Assembly: GCF_900129005.1 (NCBI RefSeq)
Contig: NZ_FQUN01000007.1
Location: forward strand, 57,132-121,131
DNA length: 64,000 bases
Origin: Leeuwenhoekiella marinoflava DSM 3653
Lineage (GTDB): Bacteria; Bacteroidota; Bacteroidia; Flavobacteriales; Flavobacteriaceae
Reading direction: 5' to 3'
The stretch's first letter is position 1. Each line of letters begins with the position of its first letter. The notes under the pieces were generated by a model. That model was given only the letters and a program-made list of their open reading frames with translations. It did no database searches and was not told where the DNA came from. The translations under genes and the position numbers were made by a program. Of this stretch, positions 52,465 through 61,078 are shown in pieces.

Positions 52465-53826
52465 ATGAAACGTATTTTTTTAAACTTTAAAGCTTTTACG
52501 CTGATAACCCTAACAACGGGACTTTTAACTGCGTGTAGTACAGATGATAATACAGACGGGGTAGACCCTAATCCAGAGGTGTCTAGATGGATTACTGTTG
52601 CTGCTGCTAGAATGCAGGATACACCAGGAAATGGTAACGGCGGAACTCTCATATATTCATTAAGTAGCGAGGATGCAAAAGACCCTACAGTATCTATAGA
52701 ACCATTTGATAACGGATTTATAGTGCCTTCTAACCGAACAGCAAGGTTACAGGCCTCTGAAGATGGGAGTACTATTTTTAATATCAGCTATGCCGGTGAT
52801 ACTGGAGGTAACTATACTAAATATACGGTAGAAGGTGGTCAAAATTTCACGCAAACCGGTTCTGCAGTTAGTATTGAACCCTACGTAGGTTCTGCTCCGC
52901 GATGGATTAAATTATTTGATGGTGATAAAACTGGAGCTGCAGTATTTGTTTCAAGCGAAAATGAAATGAGTGATAATGGTACACCAGATGATGCTACAGA
53001 CGATATTTATTTACGTACTGAAGCAACAATGGGTATTGTTACTTTAGACTTAGAAAACTCATTGATTAAAGAATTTCAGGAGCATAGTGTTCGCTTAACA
53101 GAAGAGGAAGAAGCAGAGGGTTATTATATATCACGAATTGATATGCCTACATTAAACGCTGCCGGAGACAAATTATACATTGGAGCTCGCTTAAGTAAAG
53201 TCGATCCTGCAACAACAGAGGGTGACAGCGACTATGAAATTTTAGGATCTAAAACCATTGTATTGGATTATCCTTCATTACTAAATCCAACAGTGATTAC
53301 TTCTACTGTAGGTCACGGTAACACGAATGGATACCGAAGTATAAATGCTTTTGAATATAACGGAAGTGTTTACCAAGCCAATCAGAATGATCCAGAAGGT
53401 TCGTACATTTTAAAAATAGGTGCAGACAATAAATATGATGATTCATATGATTTTAACTTAGATGATGCTTTAGGCGTAGAAGATGCATATATACTTGCTT
53501 GGAGACCCGCAGCTAACGGAAAAGCAGTTTTAGCATATCGTCATGCAGGTTCTGTGGAAGGTCTTTCTGGAAGGCCACAATCGTTTTTTGCTTTAGTCGA
53601 TTTAAATGCTAAAACTGCAGCTAAAATAGAAGGCATTCCTTATGATGTTGATTTTGAATTATTTCAATATCAAGGTTTTGCAGTAGATGGAGACGAAATT
53701 TATGTAACCCAAGCTCCTGTAGGACAAAACGGAAATATTTATGTCGTTGATACAGCAACTGGCGAAGTGACTAAAGGAGCTCAACTGGTAAATGTAGAAG
53801 GAAGTCATTTTATAGGTGCATTCTAA
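52465..53826 (+). CDS. DUF4374-like propeller lipoprotein
   Basis: A 453-residue lipoprotein (lipobox LTAC, Cys24) composed of short beta repeats of the propeller kind; it fits DUF4374. The first residues after the lipobox are a flexible acidic linker. Members sit next to TonB receptors and are thought to capture or deliver the ligand at the cell surface, but none of that is shown by the sequence alone. Ends with a terminator. Confidence 0.78.
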   Translation: MKRIFLNFKAFTLITLTTGLLTACSTDDNTDGVDPNPEVSRWITVAAARMQDTPGNGNGGTLIYSLSSEDAKDPTVSIEPFDNGFIVPSNRTARLQASEDGSTIFNISYAGDTGGNYTKYTVEGGQNFTQTGSAVSIEPYVGSAPRWIKLFDGDKTGAAVFVSSENEMSDNGTPDDATDDIYLRTEATMGIVTLDLENSLIKEFQEHSVRLTEEEEAEGYYISRIDMPTLNAAGDKLYIGARLSKVDPATTEGDSDYEILGSKTIVLDYPSLLNPTVITSTVGHGNTNGYRSINAFEYNGSVYQANQNDPEGSYILKIGADNKYDDSYDFNLDDALGVEDAYILAWRPAANGKAVLAYRHAGSVEGLSGRPQSFFALVDLNAKTAAKIEGIPYDVDFELFQYQGFAVDGDEIYVTQAPVGQNGNIYVVDTATGEVTKGAQLVNVEGSHFIGAF

Positions 53827-53859
53827 ATTTAAATACTATTTTAAATTTAGTATTTAAAA

Positions 53860-53883
53860 CCCTCGATTTTTCGAGGGTTTTTT
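53860..53883 (+). terminator. Rho-independent terminator after the DUF4374 gene
   Basis: CCCTCGA (53860-53866) and TCGAGGG (53871-53877) around TTTT, followed by six T. It lies 34 bases after the stop codon. Confidence 0.88.
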
Positions 53884-53984
53884 GATTTGAATATTTCAAT
53901 ATTTGTAAATAAATAAAACGTTTTAGTTGTTTTTGATTATCTTCCCCTAAGTTATATGCTAACTCACTTTAACTAAAATGAAAT

Positions 53985-56066
53985 ATGAGACATCTATCGC
54001 TATATATTTTTTTGTTTACAAGCTTTTTATATGCTCAAGTACCTGTATCTCTTCCCTTGAATAATGAGGAGAATACTACTAAAATTAATGTTATAGAAGA
54101 TGAGGTTCAACTTACTTGGTTAAGTACAAAAACTGAGCAGTGTCGTCTGGTACTTAACAGAAAGCAAACGGGTTCATTATTTAAAACACTGGGGATATTA
54201 AAGAATGAATCTTATAACGAAATCGTTAGAGAAGCGAACCCTGAGTTTATCATCACACAAGGAGAACGTACTTTAGAACCGGAAAAAGGTTGGACGATTT
54301 TCTTTGATAAAGTTCCTAACCGCCCTAATACTTCAGATGTTTTAAAGCTAAACAAGCGTAAAATTGAAATCACCAAAATGGGTAAACGAACCGTAGTAAA
54401 AATAGGTGAACTTATAGCCCCAAATTTTGAAGGGTTTATTGAAATAACTATTTACAATAATTCTCCTTTAATAAATATTGCAGCAGTAGTTTCAACAGAG
54501 AAAGATGCCACAGCAATTCTTTATGATGCCGGTATTACTACGCAAGAGTCTTTTAAAGAAGTAAGTTTTAGTAATACAGAAGGTCAGATTGTAACTAAAC
54601 CAGAAGATAATAAGCTCGCAAAAAACGAAAAGGTAAAATACCGAAGCATTTTAGGAACAAAGGATTATGGAGCATTAGCCATATTTCCTGCTCCACATCA
54701 ATACTTTTATCCGCTTGATGAGGCTTTTAATTTAGATTTTGTCTGGCACGGATTTGACTATAGAAATATGCTAAAAGGATATGGTATGGGCATCAGGCAA
54801 AATCCCGAAGGAGACAAGCGCTTTGTGCCTTGGTTTAATGCTCCGCCTAATACCCAACAGCGTTTAAATTTCTTTTGTCTTTTGGGGTCAACTTCAGCAA
54901 AAGATTTAATTGAAGATGTAAAAAAATATACCCATAAAGATACTTATGCAGAGTTGGAAGGTTACCAGACACTTGCCAGTCATTTTCATAATGAGTTTAT
55001 TATGAATGTGGTGATGAAAGACAGTCTTGTTCCTGAAAAGCCAGAATTTGTAACAGTTCTGAAAGATTTGGGAGTAGACATCGTTCATTTGGGAGAGTTT
55101 CATTACACAGCCCATCCAAAAGGACCAGATGACACTCGTTTAAAAGAATTAGATGCGCTTTTTAAAGAGTGTGAAAGGTTGTCTGATAATAATTTCCTGC
55201 TGTTGCCGGGTGAAGAACCCAACGAATTTTTAGGAGGTCACTGGATGGCTTTCTTTCCAAAACCGGTTTATTGGATTATGTCGCGGGATGCTGAAAGTCC
55301 GTTTTTAGAAAACAATTCTCAATACGGTAAAATTTATCGAATAGGAAACAAAGAGGAGATGCAAAAGCTATTAGAACTTGAAAACGGTTTGGCGTGGACA
55401 GCTCACCCCCGTATTAAAGGTTCAACAGGTTATCCAGATGTATACCGAGAGGAAAACTTTTTTAAGTCAGACCGTTTTTTGGGAGGAGCCTGGAAAGCTA
55501 TGCCGGCAGATCTTTCTAAACCCAAATTAGGTTCACGTGTACTTGACTTATTAGATGATATGAATAACTGGGGCTTGAAAAAAAATATTATTGCTGAGTC
55601 AGATCTGTTTACAATTACTCAGGAGAATGAGATGTATGCGCATATGAACATTAACTATATGCAACTTGATGAGATACCCCGTTTTGAAGATGGATGGCAT
55701 TCAGTTACCGAAGCTATGTCTGGGGGGAAATTCTTTTCTACTACGGGAGAGGTTTTAATACCATCATTTACGGCAAATGAGGTTAAATCTGGAGATACTC
55801 TGATTTTGAACAAATCAGGAAAGGTAACGATTGATTTAGATTTACAGTGGACGTTTCCACTCAATTATATTGAAGTTATTTCCGGAGATGGGAAGAAGAT
55901 ATATCGCGACACCTTTCAAATGGATTCTACTACAGAATTTGATAGTCAAATCTTCTCTTTTGACCTTTCTTTAAAAAACAGAAAATGGGTGCGAGTAGAA
56001 GTTTGGGATGTTGCAGCAAATGGAGCTTTTACTCAAAGTGTTTATCTCAAAGATGCAGCTGAGTAG
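53985..56066 (+). CDS. Secreted PHP-like (CehA/McbA-type) metallohydrolase candidate
   Basis: A 693-residue periplasmic protein with signal peptide (1-17). Residues 20-300 are a beta-rich domain without recognised family. Residues 325-600 show a PHP-like series of metal ligands: SHFHNEF near 331, HLGEFHYTAH near 370, LLPGEEPNEFLGGHW near 405, AWTAHPR near 478 and a late H near 548. A short beta domain closes the protein. PHP enzymes hydrolyse phosphate esters, which would suit the two phosphatases upstream, though the match is by motif only. A terminator separates it from the preceding gene, so it is likely transcribed on its own. Confidence 0.55.
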   Translation: MRHLSLYIFLFTSFLYAQVPVSLPLNNEENTTKINVIEDEVQLTWLSTKTEQCRLVLNRKQTGSLFKTLGILKNESYNEIVREANPEFIITQGERTLEPEKGWTIFFDKVPNRPNTSDVLKLNKRKIEITKMGKRTVVKIGELIAPNFEGFIEITIYNNSPLINIAAVVSTEKDATAILYDAGITTQESFKEVSFSNTEGQIVTKPEDNKLAKNEKVKYRSILGTKDYGALAIFPAPHQYFYPLDEAFNLDFVWHGFDYRNMLKGYGMGIRQNPEGDKRFVPWFNAPPNTQQRLNFFCLLGSTSAKDLIEDVKKYTHKDTYAELEGYQTLASHFHNEFIMNVVMKDSLVPEKPEFVTVLKDLGVDIVHLGEFHYTAHPKGPDDTRLKELDALFKECERLSDNNFLLLPGEEPNEFLGGHWMAFFPKPVYWIMSRDAESPFLENNSQYGKIYRIGNKEEMQKLLELENGLAWTAHPRIKGSTGYPDVYREENFFKSDRFLGGAWKAMPADLSKPKLGSRVLDLLDDMNNWGLKKNIIAESDLFTITQENEMYAHMNINYMQLDEIPRFEDGWHSVTEAMSGGKFFSTTGEVLIPSFTANEVKSGDTLILNKSGKVTIDLDLQWTFPLNYIEVISGDGKKIYRDTFQMDSTTEFDSQIFSFDLSLKNRKWVRVEVWDVAANGAFTQSVYLKDAAE

Positions 56067-56083
56067 ATTAATTATATTTAATG

Positions 56084-57427
56084 CTAAAATTGAAGCGTAA
56101 ACACCGTACCGGTCTCAGGATTACTTTTCAACTGAATTTTTCCTTTATGCAGGGTCATTATTTGTTTGCTTAAACTAAGCCCCACACCGCTTCCGGTTTT
56201 CTTAGTACTAAAAAACGGTATAAAGATACTTTCCATAATTTCTTCGGGGATACCACTGCCGTTGTCGGTAACTTTGATTTGTACACGACCTTTGGTATTT
56301 TGAGTAGCAGTAACTTCTATTGTAGGATTTGTCGTTGTTTGTGTTGCATCAATTGCATTCAGAATTAGATTGATTAGCACCTGTTCAATAAGATAGCTGT
56401 CAATTTCAAACTGCATCTCAGGGTTTTCGGTTTTAAAGTGGAGCGCTACCGGTTTGTCAGCCAATGAGGCTTGCATCAAATCACCGATACTTTTAAAAAG
56501 CTCATTTACTTTAACGGTTTCCAGATTCAGGTGGGTGACTTTGCTGAGACTTCTATAGGTTTTAGCAAACTTCATCAAGCCTTCGCTACGTTTTTTAATA
56601 CTGCTAATTCCGGCATTTAAATCATCTAATTCCAGTGGATGTAGTTCTGGATTTTGTTGATTGTTCTGGATGTGATTTTGTAAGGTTTCAGCGAGGGAAG
56701 AAATCGGTGCAATGCTATTCATAATCTCATGAGTCATCACGCTCAGTAGTTTCTTCCAAGCATCAGATTCGTTTTGATTCAGGGTGTTTTCTATGTTCTG
56801 AAGTACGACCAATTTAAAAGCATCTTCTTCTACCTGAAAAACGGTGTCAGAGATCAATACTTTGAGGTTTTCATTCCGAAGGGAAATCGCTACGGAAGTA
56901 ACTTCAGTACGGTAGGTGTCAAACAATTCTTCAAAGAGTTGCGGCCTTCTTTTTTCTACGAAATTGATATTTTTAAACGCTGGTAAATCCAATGTATTCA
57001 ACAATGATTCATTGGTCCAGAGTACAGCGCCGGTATCCAGATTGTAGGCAATGATACCCACGTCAACCATTTCTAAAATTTTCTGTAAATATACAAACTG
57101 CGCCTGCCGCTCGTTGTTGATGGCCTTGATGGTTTTGTTGACGTTGTTGAAGCCTTTATGTAATTCGCGAATGTCTTGTGGACCATGTTTTTCGGAAAAC
57201 CAGCGGGAGAAATCCCGGTATTTAACCGATTCAAAAAAGTCGTCCACCTCCACAAACCTACGGATTAAAAAGCGATACAAATAATAGCAGGTAATGATTG
57301 AAAACACGCCGCTTCCAATAAGCAAATAAGTGTTGATTTTTACAATACCCAGGGCAAGTGTAATCAAGGCGGCTAATAATAGCAACACCCGCAGGAGTAA
57401 TGCGAAGATGTAGCTTTTATAAATCAT
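56084..57427 (-). CDS. NtrY-like sensor histidine kinase
   Basis: A 447-residue inner-membrane kinase when started at ATG 57427, which begins the first of two membrane helices (about 8-52). A HAMP-like linker, a PAS-like region (around 120-230) and the H-box SVMTHEIMNSIAPI with the phosphoacceptor His follow, then the ATPase domain with N-box LINLILNAIDAT, DNGSGI and TGSGVGLSLSK. The gene start overlaps the end of the response-regulator gene by 11 bases, so the pair is one operon. It presumably senses an envelope or membrane signal and controls the divergent efflux genes. Confidence 0.92.
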   Translation of the reverse strand: MIYKSYIFALLLRVLLLLAALITLALGIVKINTYLLIGSGVFSIITCYYLYRFLIRRFVEVDDFFESVKYRDFSRWFSEKHGPQDIRELHKGFNNVNKTIKAINNERQAQFVYLQKILEMVDVGIIAYNLDTGAVLWTNESLLNTLDLPAFKNINFVEKRRPQLFEELFDTYRTEVTSVAISLRNENLKVLISDTVFQVEEDAFKLVVLQNIENTLNQNESDAWKKLLSVMTHEIMNSIAPISSLAETLQNHIQNNQQNPELHPLELDDLNAGISSIKKRSEGLMKFAKTYRSLSKVTHLNLETVKVNELFKSIGDLMQASLADKPVALHFKTENPEMQFEIDSYLIEQVLINLILNAIDATQTTTNPTIEVTATQNTKGRVQIKVTDNGSGIPEEIMESIFIPFFSTKKTGSGVGLSLSKQIMTLHKGKIQLKSNPETGTVFTLQF

Positions 57428-58763
57428 ATTTATTGAGTCTGCGGTACAAAGCGGTGCGTGTAATTCCCAGTTCTTTAGCCGATTTAGAGATGTTGCCTTT
57501 ATTTTTCTCAATCACTTTTAAGATGGTGTTTTTTTCAACGGCATCCAGATTAGTGGTTTTCAGTTTGAGATCACTTTCGGTTTGTTGTTCTATGGGAGAA
57601 AAAGCCAGATCTTCTGCATATAAAACAGATCCTTCAGCCATAATTACCGCTTTTTCTAAAGCATATTGTAATTCCCGTACGTTCCCCGGGAAAGGATGGG
57701 TTTTCAGCTTCTTGAGAAATTCAGGGTCAAGGTTGAAAGTTTCCTTGTTGTATTTTTCTGTGTATAATTTTACAAAGTGATGCGCAAGAAGAGTCAGGTC
57801 AGATCCGCGATCGCGCAAAGGCGGAATCATCAGATCTACCGTGTTGATGCGATACATTAAATCTTTACGGAATTTGTTTTCATCAGCAAGATCAGAAAGG
57901 CTGAGGTTGGTCGCACAGATAAGCCGTATATCTACAGAAACTGCTTCATTAGAGCCCAAAGGTGTTACCTGCCGGTTTTGTAAAACCGTAAGCAAGCGTG
58001 CTTGTTGACGCAGACTAATATTACCTATTTCATCTAAAAAAAGCGTTCCGCCGTTTGCCGCTTCAAACCGACCTTTACGGTCTTCCCGGGCATCGGTAAA
58101 AGCACCTTTTTTATACCCAAAAAGTTCACTTTCAAAAAGTGTGGAAGTGAGTGCACCCACATCTACTTTTACAAAAGGTTTGTTTTTACGCAGCGAATTC
58201 TCGTGAATAGAACGGGCGATAAGATCTTTTCCGGTACCGTTTTCTCCCAAGACCAAAATGTTTGCATCGGTAGGAGCTACTTTTTTCAGTTTTACAAAAA
58301 CTTCCTGCATGGGTTCGCTATCGCCAATGATTTCGGTTGCAGAATTCAGCTTGATTTTAAAATTACGAGCTTTCTTCTTTTTGGTTAGAATTTCAGCGAT
58401 AGACTCAAGGAGCTTTTCGTTCTTCCAGGGTTTGACTAAAAAGTCAGAAGCGCCTTCTTTTAAAGAGCGTATCGCCAAATCGATATCTCCGTAGGCAGTG
58501 ATCAAAATCACATCAGTAGCCGGTTTCCAGAGTTTGATTTTATTCAGCCAAAAGATTCCTTCATTGCCCGTATTTACGAGTCCGTTGAAGTTCATATCCA
58601 GAATAACCACATCAAAATCCTGTTTACTCAGAATACCTTGTAACGCATTGGGATTCTTTTCAACAATAACCAGATCAACCTTAGGTTTCAGCAAAAGCCG
58701 CAGTGCCGTAAGCACATCTTCATCGTCATCAATGACCAGTATTTTAGCCTCCTTTAATTGCAT
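57417..58763 (-). CDS. NtrC-type sigma-54 response regulator
   Basis: A 448-residue activator: receiver (1-120; acidic DDDED, phosphoacceptor in VVILDMN near residue 56), AAA+ domain (about 145-375; Walker A GENGTGKD, Walker B GGTLFLDEIG, Arg-finger region) and a C-terminal Fis-type helix-turn-helix (GNISKSAKELGITRTALYRRL). The sigma-54 contact loop reads GAFTDA instead of the canonical GAFTGA; the Thr is kept. Divergent from the efflux operon and followed by its kinase. Confidence 0.94.
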   Translation of the reverse strand: MQLKEAKILVIDDDEDVLTALRLLLKPKVDLVIVEKNPNALQGILSKQDFDVVILDMNFNGLVNTGNEGIFWLNKIKLWKPATDVILITAYGDIDLAIRSLKEGASDFLVKPWKNEKLLESIAEILTKKKKARNFKIKLNSATEIIGDSEPMQEVFVKLKKVAPTDANILVLGENGTGKDLIARSIHENSLRKNKPFVKVDVGALTSTLFESELFGYKKGAFTDAREDRKGRFEAANGGTLFLDEIGNISLRQQARLLTVLQNRQVTPLGSNEAVSVDIRLICATNLSLSDLADENKFRKDLMYRINTVDLMIPPLRDRGSDLTLLAHHFVKLYTEKYNKETFNLDPEFLKKLKTHPFPGNVRELQYALEKAVIMAEGSVLYAEDLAFSPIEQQTESDLKLKTTNLDAVEKNTILKVIEKNKGNISKSAKELGITRTALYRRLNKYDL

Positions 58764-58925
58764 ACTTACAATATTACAATTTTAGGTAGTTCAGAAAATA
58801 CCTTTTGATGTACTAATTTTTAAAGTAAATAAACTGTATCAGCAGCGTACATGGAGTGTATCAAAACCGAACACTTTTAAAAGGATTGATAATGTTAATT
58901 AATTAGTAGTCAGTATTTTATGTTT

Positions 58926-58942
58926 TTGGCACAATATTACTA
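58926..58942 (+). promoter_or_regulatory. Candidate sigma-54 promoter of the efflux operon
   Basis: TTGGCAC (58926-58932) is a perfect -24 element. The -12 part is TTAC rather than TTGC and one base too close. It is 28 bases before the adaptor ATG and faces a divergently encoded sigma-54 activator. Upstream, AGTGT and ACACT around 58853-58877 form a loose inverted repeat that could be the activator site. Confidence 0.45.
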
Positions 58943-58969
58943 TCTAATCAAGTGCTAACAAAAATACTT

Positions 58970-60223
58970 ATGGACATCCCTTTAGAAAAGAAACGTTTTA
59001 CAACCTCAAAAATCTTGATGATTGTAGGTGGAGTTGCACTTGTTGCACTCCTTCTTTTTGTGATTTTATCAACTACCGGAAATTCTAAACTCAATGTACA
59101 AAAAGAACGCATCAGTATCGCTACGGCGACTCAAGGTGTTTTTCAGGAAAACATACCGGTAAACGGTGTGGTGCTGCCTATTACCACAATTTACCTGGAT
59201 GCATTAGAAGGCGGTAGGGTAGAAGAAAAGTTTGTTGAAGACGGTGCGATTATGAAAAAAGGCGAACCCATTTTACGATTGTCTAACACCGATCTTGAGC
59301 TGAGTCTTGTAAATCAGGAAACACAAGTGTATAATTTATTGACACAAATGCAAATCTCACAGAATGCAGCACGTCAAAATACGATCAACAAACTCAATCA
59401 ATATACAGATGTAGAGAACGGTTTGATCGAAGCAAAACGCCTGTATGAACTCAACAAAAAATTGTACGATAAAGATGCGATTGCGCGTCAAGACCTTATA
59501 AAAGCAGAGAACGATTTTAATTATCAGAAAGAGCGTATGCAGTTGGCGAAGCAAATTCTGGCTCAGGATTCTATTGCGGTAAAACAGGAAAAAGGACAAG
59601 TCTCTAGTTCGTATGAGCGCACACAAAACGCATTAGAATTGATGCGCAGAAAAGTAGCTGATCTTGTGGTGAAAGCCCCGGTTGACGGACAGTTAACTTC
59701 TTTAGATGCCGAAATAGGTCAGTCTAAAAATAAAGGGGAACGCCTAGGGCAGATTGATGTATTGAGCGGTTATAAGGTCCGTGTAGATGTTGATGAACAC
59801 TACATTTCCCGGATTTATACCGGACAAACCGGAAACTTTGATTTTGACGGAAAAAGCTACACCCTAGTCATTAAGAAAGTTTACACCCAAGTGACAAATG
59901 GTAGATTTCAAGTAGATATGGAGTTCGAATCTGAAGTTCCGGAAGGGATACGCCGTGGTCAAACCTTGCAGATCCGTGTAGCGTTGAGTCAGGAAAAAAA
60001 GGCTTTGCTTATTCCTAAAGGAGGATTCTTTCAGGAAACCGGCGGTAACTGGATTTTTAAAGTGAGCGAAGATGGCAGCACAGCGTATAAAGCAGACATC
60101 TCTCTGGGGAGTCAAAATACCGAATATTATGAAGTGCTTAGCGGTCTGGAACCCGGAGATCGCGTAATCACGAGTAGCTATGATAATTATGGCGAAGTAC
60201 AAGAATTGGTTTTACAAGATTAA
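58970..60223 (+). CDS. HlyD/MacA-like periplasmic adaptor protein
   Basis: A 417-residue membrane-fusion protein; the ATG 58970 is preferred to an in-frame GTG at 58952. One N-terminal membrane helix (about 18-38) is followed by beta-barrel and lipoyl half-motifs, a coiled-coil hairpin (about 110-215, with Gln/Lys-rich heptads) and the second lipoyl half (VVKAPVDGQLTSLD). It would link the inner-membrane ABC transporter encoded next to an outer-membrane TolC-type channel not present in the window. Confidence 0.88.
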   Translation: MDIPLEKKRFTTSKILMIVGGVALVALLLFVILSTTGNSKLNVQKERISIATATQGVFQENIPVNGVVLPITTIYLDALEGGRVEEKFVEDGAIMKKGEPILRLSNTDLELSLVNQETQVYNLLTQMQISQNAARQNTINKLNQYTDVENGLIEAKRLYELNKKLYDKDAIARQDLIKAENDFNYQKERMQLAKQILAQDSIAVKQEKGQVSSSYERTQNALELMRRKVADLVVKAPVDGQLTSLDAEIGQSKNKGERLGQIDVLSGYKVRVDVDEHYISRIYTGQTGNFDFDGKSYTLVIKKVYTQVTNGRFQVDMEFESEVPEGIRRGQTLQIRVALSQEKKALLIPKGGFFQETGGNWIFKVSEDGSTAYKADISLGSQNTEYYEVLSGLEPGDRVITSSYDNYGEVQELVLQD

Positions 60224-60279
60224 ATAAGAAATAAAATGGTTTCACTACTACTAGAATTATTAACACTAATCGTATCCTA

Positions 60280-60984
60280 ATGATAAAAATCACGGACTTA
60301 GAAAAATACTACGCTACTGAAGAAGTGCGTACGATAGCACTCAATAAACTGTCTTTTCAGGTGCAGAAAGGCGAATTTGTGGCCGTTATGGGACCTTCAG
60401 GTTGTGGGAAATCAACCTTACTCAATATACTGGGTCTACTTGATGATCCAGATGGTGGCAGCTTTATCTTTAACGGTATTGAAGTAGCCGGTTTTAACGA
60501 GCGAAAGCGTGCCGATCTGCGCAAGCATAATATCGGTTTTGTGTTTCAGAGCTTTAACCTTATTGACGAACTCACCGTTTTTGAAAACGTAGAGCTTCCG
60601 TTGATTTACACCGGGGTAAAACCTGCAGAGCGTAAAGCCCGCGTAGATGAAGTTTTAGAAAAAATGCAAATCATGCACCGTCGCAAGCATTTTCCGCAGC
60701 AATTATCGGGTGGGCAGCAGCAGCGTGTTGCAGTTGCCCGTGCTGTTGTCAACAACCCTAAACTCATTCTGGCTGATGAACCTACAGGTAACCTGGACAG
60801 CAGCAACGGTAATGAGGTGATGGATTTACTTACTGAACTCAACGAAGCCGGAACCACAATCATCATGGTAACGCATAGTGAGCACGATGCCAAGTATAGC
60901 CACCGCATCATCAGAATGCTAGACGGACAAAAAGTAACCGAAAATGTATTGACTGAATACAAAAGCAATACGCTAGAAGTTTAA
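60280..60984 (+). CDS. ABC transporter ATPase, MacB/LolD type
   Basis: A 234-residue nucleotide-binding subunit with Walker A GPSGCGKST, Q-loop in FVFQSFNLIDELTV, signature LSGGQQQR, Walker B LILADEPTGNLDS and H-loop His in VTHSEHD. It belongs to the group working with FtsX/MacB-like permeases, two of which follow. Co-transcribed with the adaptor 56 bases upstream. Confidence 0.93.
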   Translation: MIKITDLEKYYATEEVRTIALNKLSFQVQKGEFVAVMGPSGCGKSTLLNILGLLDDPDGGSFIFNGIEVAGFNERKRADLRKHNIGFVFQSFNLIDELTVFENVELPLIYTGVKPAERKARVDEVLEKMQIMHRRKHFPQQLSGGQQQRVAVARAVVNNPKLILADEPTGNLDSSNGNEVMDLLTELNEAGTTIIMVTHSEHDAKYSHRIIRMLDGQKVTENVLTEYKSNTLEV

Positions 60985-61078
60985 AGCCTCTTTGAACGGG
61001 GATTCATTCATCAATAGGGCAGCTGCCGAAACAATCAATCAAAACCGGGACTTCATCACTCCCTTTAACTTGACAACT

